This document shows positions 63,999 through 64,000 of a stretch of 64,000 nt of DNA, in pieces. The notes under the pieces are model-generated. The model was not told the origin of the DNA. It ran no database searches and was given only the letters and a program-made list of their open reading frames with translations. The translations under genes and the position numbers were made by a program. Position 1 is the first letter of the stretch. Every line of letters begins with the position of its first letter. The DNA comes from Hafnia alvei (GTDB lineage: Bacteria > Pseudomonadota > Gammaproteobacteria > Enterobacterales > Enterobacteriaceae). The stretch covers positions 3,658,001-3,722,000 of the forward strand of contig NZ_OZ061315.1 in assembly GCF_964063325.1 (NCBI RefSeq), given 5' to 3'.

Positions 63999-64000
63999 TC

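Overview
The window is a stretch of chromosome from a member of the Enterobacterales. Nearly every housekeeping protein is a close relative of its Escherichia coli counterpart, and several neighbourhoods are in E. coli order: proBA-crl-frsA-gpt-pepD, dinB/dpaA(yafK)/yafJ/gmhA/fadE, and glnB/glrR-qseG-glrK/glmY/purL/mltF/tadA. A complete Na+-translocating NADH:quinone reductase operon (nqrABCDEF with apbE and nqrM), a two-domain glutamine-dependent nadE next to glnB, and ERIC repeats point away from Escherichia and towards Hafnia, Serratia or Yersinia-like lineages. Hafnia/Obesumbacterium is my best guess, by inference only.

Layout. 1-9.3 kb: the end of oligopeptidase B, a TonB-dependent receptor, ynfA, and a sugar locus (PTS EIIBC, family-4 phospho-glycosidase, RpiR-type regulator, MFS sugar transporter). 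9.3-12.1 kb: the aldehyde reductase gene ahr, then a divergent pair (AraC-type regulator and DUF1275-like membrane protein) around a perfect FNR box. 12.2-19.2 kb: an aspartate fermentation module. It has a DctB/DctD-like two-component system, the AspT aspartate:alanine antiporter and aspartate 4-decarboxylase, with an FNR-type promoter in front of aspT. 19.2-21.4 kb: arsRBC. 21.5-25.5 kb: an AT-rich accessory patch beside tRNA-Thr (thrW). It contains a short orphan gene, an IS3-family element with 3-bp target duplications and a doubly frameshifted transposase, and an unrecognised 427-residue protein.

25.6-34.7 kb: core genes curA, proA, proB, crl, frsA, gpt, pepD and dinB (with a LexA box). 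34.7-42.7 kb: a structured repeat followed by the nqr operon and its maturation genes. 42.7-48.5 kb: dpaA, yafJ, a second copy of the structured repeat, gmhA, and fadE with a FadR-like site. 48.6-54.6 kb: glnB, nadE and the glrR-qseG-glrK operon. 54.7-55.3 kb: the small RNA gene glmY, with a sigma-54 promoter and GlrR boxes. 55.3-57 kb: an orphan T6SS-type immunity lipoprotein beside a wrecked lipase-effector gene. 57.2-64 kb: purL (with a PurR box), mltF, tadA and a pspE-like rhodanese gene.

How genes work together. AspT exchanges aspartate for alanine while the decarboxylase consumes a proton inside the cell, a known proton-motive cycle; the FNR site ties it to anaerobiosis and the adjacent kinase/regulator presumably to a dicarboxylate or amino-acid signal. 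GlrK/GlrR activate glmY through sigma-54, and the boxes for this are visible here. ApbE and NqrM flavinylate and mature the NQR complex encoded upstream. The most unusual signal in the window is a repeat present twice (about 34.86 and 44.74 kb). Its 69-base core is conserved, and its two flanking hairpins keep their loops while their stems change sequence but stay fully paired, as expected of an element selected for structure.
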